Source: Ambrosia x helenae
Taxonomy: Eukaryota > Streptophyta > Magnoliopsida > Asterales > Asteraceae
Direction: 5' to 3'
DNA: 64,000 nt
Assembly: GCA_030844895.1 (NCBI GenBank)
Contig: CM061228.1
Span: 140,728,444 to 140,792,443 of the forward strand
Below the pieces are notes generated by a model. The model had not been told where the DNA came from. It ran no database searches and saw only the letters and a list, made by a program, of their open reading frames with translations. Of this stretch, positions 61,172 to 64,000 are shown one piece after another. The number at the start of each line of letters is the position of its first letter. Position 1 is the stretch's first letter. Position numbers and translations under genes: made by a program.

Positions 61172-62325
61172 AACAAGAATGAATCACCTTTCGACTGAAA
61201 CCACATCTAGGTTCATCTGGATTTCCCTTCATAAAAAGCATAACAGGAGCCGAATTTACGAGACTTTCAAGGCGGGAAGTCAAAGCTAAACTCAACCCAG
61301 TTGCATTGGTGACTCCAGCCTGCTGACCATCGGCTCCCGCCACAGTTGACTTGCTGACGTCATCATTTCCGACCCCATGATCAGCAAAAGCTTGTTTCAA
61401 TTCACCCCCCTCGTGCATTGCGATTAAAATATCGGACCCTCCAAGAAGCTCTCCGTTACAATAGAGTTGAGGATAGGTGGGCCAGTTTGAGAACTTTTTT
61501 AATCCTTCACGAACCTCGTTGTCACTAAGGATATCAAAAGTACCAAACTTAACATTTTCAGCCTTCAGTATTTCAACAGCCTTTTCACTAAATCCACATT
61601 GTGGTTGTTCTGCGTTTCCTTTCATAAATAGCATAATGGGGTGAGAACGGGTGAGTTTTTCAAGGCGAGTCTTCAGTGAGTCGTTAATGCCAGCTGATGC
61701 TTGTGGGTGAGTTTTCCCACTTGCTGAGTTGTCGATTTTAGCGAGATCTTGAACTGCTTCAAGAACCGAGGGTCCAGCTGCCATCCCTAAGCTCGCGGGT
61801 GCGGCCGGTTCGCCAGCATGGATTGTCCCCACAATTTTCGAAACTTTGTTTGCCAGTTCAGATGGATACGCGCCTTCCAATGTATCAACCGTCTTGCCAT
61901 CCTACAAAAGAAATTTTACTAAGTTTAATAAAACCAGTAAATGTAATGCAGGCTCAAAATTTAGTAAATAAATACACCATTTAATTATATTTTCCAATTT
62001 ATATAAATGTAACGATTTATTAACCGCATTTCATATGTGCCAGATCTATTTACTTACTTTTGAAGAACATATATGAATACATTTTAATGAAATATACATT
62101 TAATGTCTTTTCGAAGGGAAGTGTAACCTATTTATCTCAAATTGTAATTATACAGAAAAAAACAAATATTGCGATAAAGAACAAACTTCAACAATTTTAT
62201 TCCAAATTTTGTGAAAAAAAGAATCGAATAGTGTTCACCACTTCACCTACCTTAAGAAAAACGAAATAAGGCACAGCGGACACTGAATACGCCTCAGAAA
62301 TTTCTGGTTGTTCTTCAGCTTCAAC
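60562..62325 (-). CDS. Monothiol glutaredoxin, GrxS17/PICOT type (5' end not in window)
   Basis: Minus-strand exons seen: 62251-62325, 61188-61901 and 60562-61076. The first encodes VEAEEQPEISEAYSVSAVPYFVF, the end of an N-terminal thioredoxin-like domain. Three glutaredoxin modules follow, each with the monothiol CGFS site (PQCGFSEK, PRCGFSRK, PRCGFSSK) and the WP.[FY]PQLY...GE[LM][LI]GG.DI glutathione/cluster-binding region. One Trx plus three Grx modules is the plant GrxS17 arrangement; these cytosolic/nuclear proteins bind Fe-S clusters and act in redox and iron signalling. The thioredoxin start and its active-site exon were not found up to 64000. In the last exon one base is missing near 61061-61070 (gatatctcag where gatatc-ctcag is expected), which breaks the frame of the second Grx module. 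Downstream sequence is otherwise intact to the TAA. It may be an assembly error or a lesion. Confidence 0.85.
61127..61170. repeat. Run of 44 A (T on the gene strand) in a short Grx intron
   Basis: The 111-bp intron 61077-61187 is two-fifths homopolymer. The run sits 17 bp after the donor on the gene strand. Confidence 0.9.
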
Positions 62326-62964
62326 CTACAATATTTTGAAATAAATAAATAAATAATCAATAGGAAGCATGATATGATCGAGGTGACAACTTAATAAACG
62401 AAACTTTAAAACAAAGAGAATAGTATTCTTAGTTAATTGTGTCACTGACTCACTATGATTAAATATTCTTTTCACGCGACACTGATGCTAGAACTTTCAC
62501 TAAGCTACAAGTTCATAATCAATCAAGCGAAAAATAAAGTCTAAGCAATACTAGAGAAGAAACTTTTCATACACGAAAATTGTACAAAATTAGCCATAAT
62601 GTAGGTTACTGAAGCCAAACATACCCTACATGGAAAAGATAATTAGCAATGAAAATATAGGCACACCCAACCCAACACTCCAACAGTAGATTGAAAAGAA
62701 TTAACATTTTTAAAGCATTGGTTTAGCTTTCTTTTGCAACCCAAGAATAAGGTATCTTCACATATATTATGTAAGAGAAACTAAAATCCATCATAAGCAC
62801 TACTTGTCCATAATCATTCATGCAAAGTAGAACTTTCAACTTCTGAAAAAATTATCAATAGTTCATTTGCCACAAAGCCAAATACAGTGACTAAAAAATG
62901 AAAAAATTAATATTTCCTGTTAGAACTTGTTAAAATAAAAACTAGTAAGAAACCAGGACATAAC
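62326..62964 (-). other. Long intron of the glutaredoxin gene (proximal part)
   Basis: AT-rich sequence upstream of the exon at 62251-62325 (acceptor ttgtag). No thioredoxin active-site coding was seen here. Confidence 0.55.
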
Positions 62965-63527
62965 CTATGTTGCACGGGCACTGGTACGGGAAGGGAAACG
63001 GGTACGGGTACGGGAACGGGAAACGGCAAAACTCAAAAAATCAAGAAACGGGTACGGCACGGGTACGGAAATAAATACATAAAAAAATAAATATATATTA
63101 TAGATAATGTAACACAAAACCAAAATATATTCATAAATGTTTCAAAATTCATAAATGTTTCAAAATTAATAAAGTTTTTAAAGCAAAGACAATCGTAAAA
63201 GATATAGGGTTTTAGAATTCAGAAGATAATATATTAATTGTTTATTCGTTTGTCAGATTAGGAGGTATATGAAACGTTTTGTTATTGGAAACTACCGAGA
63301 ATGTTGGAAACATGCATGATAATTAATTAAAAGAAATTTACAAAAACTACCCTTAACCTTCAAAAACGGTACCCAAATTCAGAATCGTTTTCAGAAACGT
63401 AGTTGACCAACCGAATCGGTCAAAGAAGCGCTGCGGAAACGTTTCATCAAGTACCCGTTAGAGTTTCCGTACCCTAAACGCTTCGGGGACGGGAAACGGC
63501 TATAGTATGGCGTTTCCGTGCAACAGA
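62965..63527. mobile_element. Non-autonomous DNA transposon with TGTTGCACGG ends
   Basis: Ends CTATGTTGCACGG and CCGTGCAACAGA are inverted-complementary apart from the outermost bases. GGACATAAC occurs exactly at 62956-62964 and 63528-63536. A 9-bp duplication would suit a Mutator-like element; an 8-bp reading (GGACATAA) would suit hAT. The left subterminal region is an acgggtacgg tandem repeat. It lies in the presumed glutaredoxin intron. Confidence 0.75.
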
Positions 63528-63536
63528 GGACATAAC

Positions 63537-64000
63537 AAGCAATCGCGTTCCACCACCACCACCAAAACTTATAGACCACAAGCACAAACTGTGAGGAAAA
63601 TCATAAACCACTACCACAACCTGCTCAAAAATACGTGCACTGGGAGTGTAAGAAAAAACCGAGTTGTGCATGTATAAGGATAAGGCGACGTGACGAGCCT
63701 TGGTCTCCTCACCATAGCACAGACCGAAGCTCCACTATCAAAGTAGCAATTAACGTCTTTCTGTATATTCTACCATCAAGATAGAAGAAAGGCTTTTATC
63801 GCTAATCTGACGGTGAAGTACCAAAACCTGACAAGAGAACCGGTTCATAGGTTTTGTGCTACTATGAGGTGGTTTTTCAACATCAGTGTTAGTTACCCTG
63901 CCTTCCTTGCTAGTTATTATTTCAAACAACTTGTCACAATGTGTAACATATTAATAACTACTTCGTCCTTTTTTAATTTCAAAGAAGTTGTAACTCATTA
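63537..64000. other. Right edge, nothing identified
   Basis: Contains (CCA)n at about 63550-63562 and no coding I can support. Presumed intron of the glutaredoxin gene. Confidence 0.4.

Overview
This window is nuclear DNA of a flowering plant. It is AT-rich and full of introns, with GT..AG splice sites, plant-type Ty3 retrotransposons using an initiator-Met tRNA primer site, hAT, Mutator-like and Helitron elements, and four conserved plant genes. The repeat content resembles an asterid, perhaps Asteraceae, but that placement is a weak inference from memory. There is no bacterial, organellar or viral backbone, no rRNA, no functional tRNA and no CRISPR array.

Layout. Positions 1-8.6 kb are gene-poor and hold small transposons: a 2.1-kb Mutator-like element with its own TATA box and a SANT-like ORF, a full-length SINE on the minus strand with target-site duplications, and a Helitron carrying a hAT element in its 3' end. 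Positions 8594-24067 form one composite LTR-retrotransposon insertion flanked by AATAG. It contains head-to-head inverted copies of one non-coding LTR family and is itself interrupted by a young 7.75-kb LARD-type element (11262-19013, flanked by AATGT). Positions 24.1-28.2 kb hold Helitron tails, a 197-bp hAT element and a 2.7-kb solo LTR flanked by ATTAC.

The gene-bearing part runs from 29.9 to 50.1 kb, all on the plus strand. NRPB2 (second-largest subunit of RNA polymerase II) has 24 exons, 29876-36569. A LOL2-like LSD1-type zinc-finger gene has 15 exons, 37662-44394, with an expanded array of duplicated PPPGW modules. An RMA-type membrane-anchored RING E3 ligase has its coding exon at 49411-50058 and a predicted 5' UTR intron. 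A monothiol glutaredoxin of the GrxS17/PICOT type lies on the minus strand at the right edge (60562 to beyond 62325; its 5' end appears to lie outside the window). Between 52.2 and 59.6 kb are a short Helitron and a 5'-truncated Tat-like Ty3 element with an integrase-bearing pol fragment, an array of 79-bp repeats, a multi-exon antisense ORF and a probable 3' LTR.

The genes are unrelated housekeeping or regulatory loci with separate promoters. They do not form an operon or pathway. Points most worth checking are the composite inverted retrotransposon, the PPPGW exon-pair expansion in the LOL gene, an element built from four copies of a 32-38-bp palindrome (46.7-47.3 kb), and single small frameshifts in both NRPB2 and the glutaredoxin gene. 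The frameshifts may be assembly errors or real lesions.
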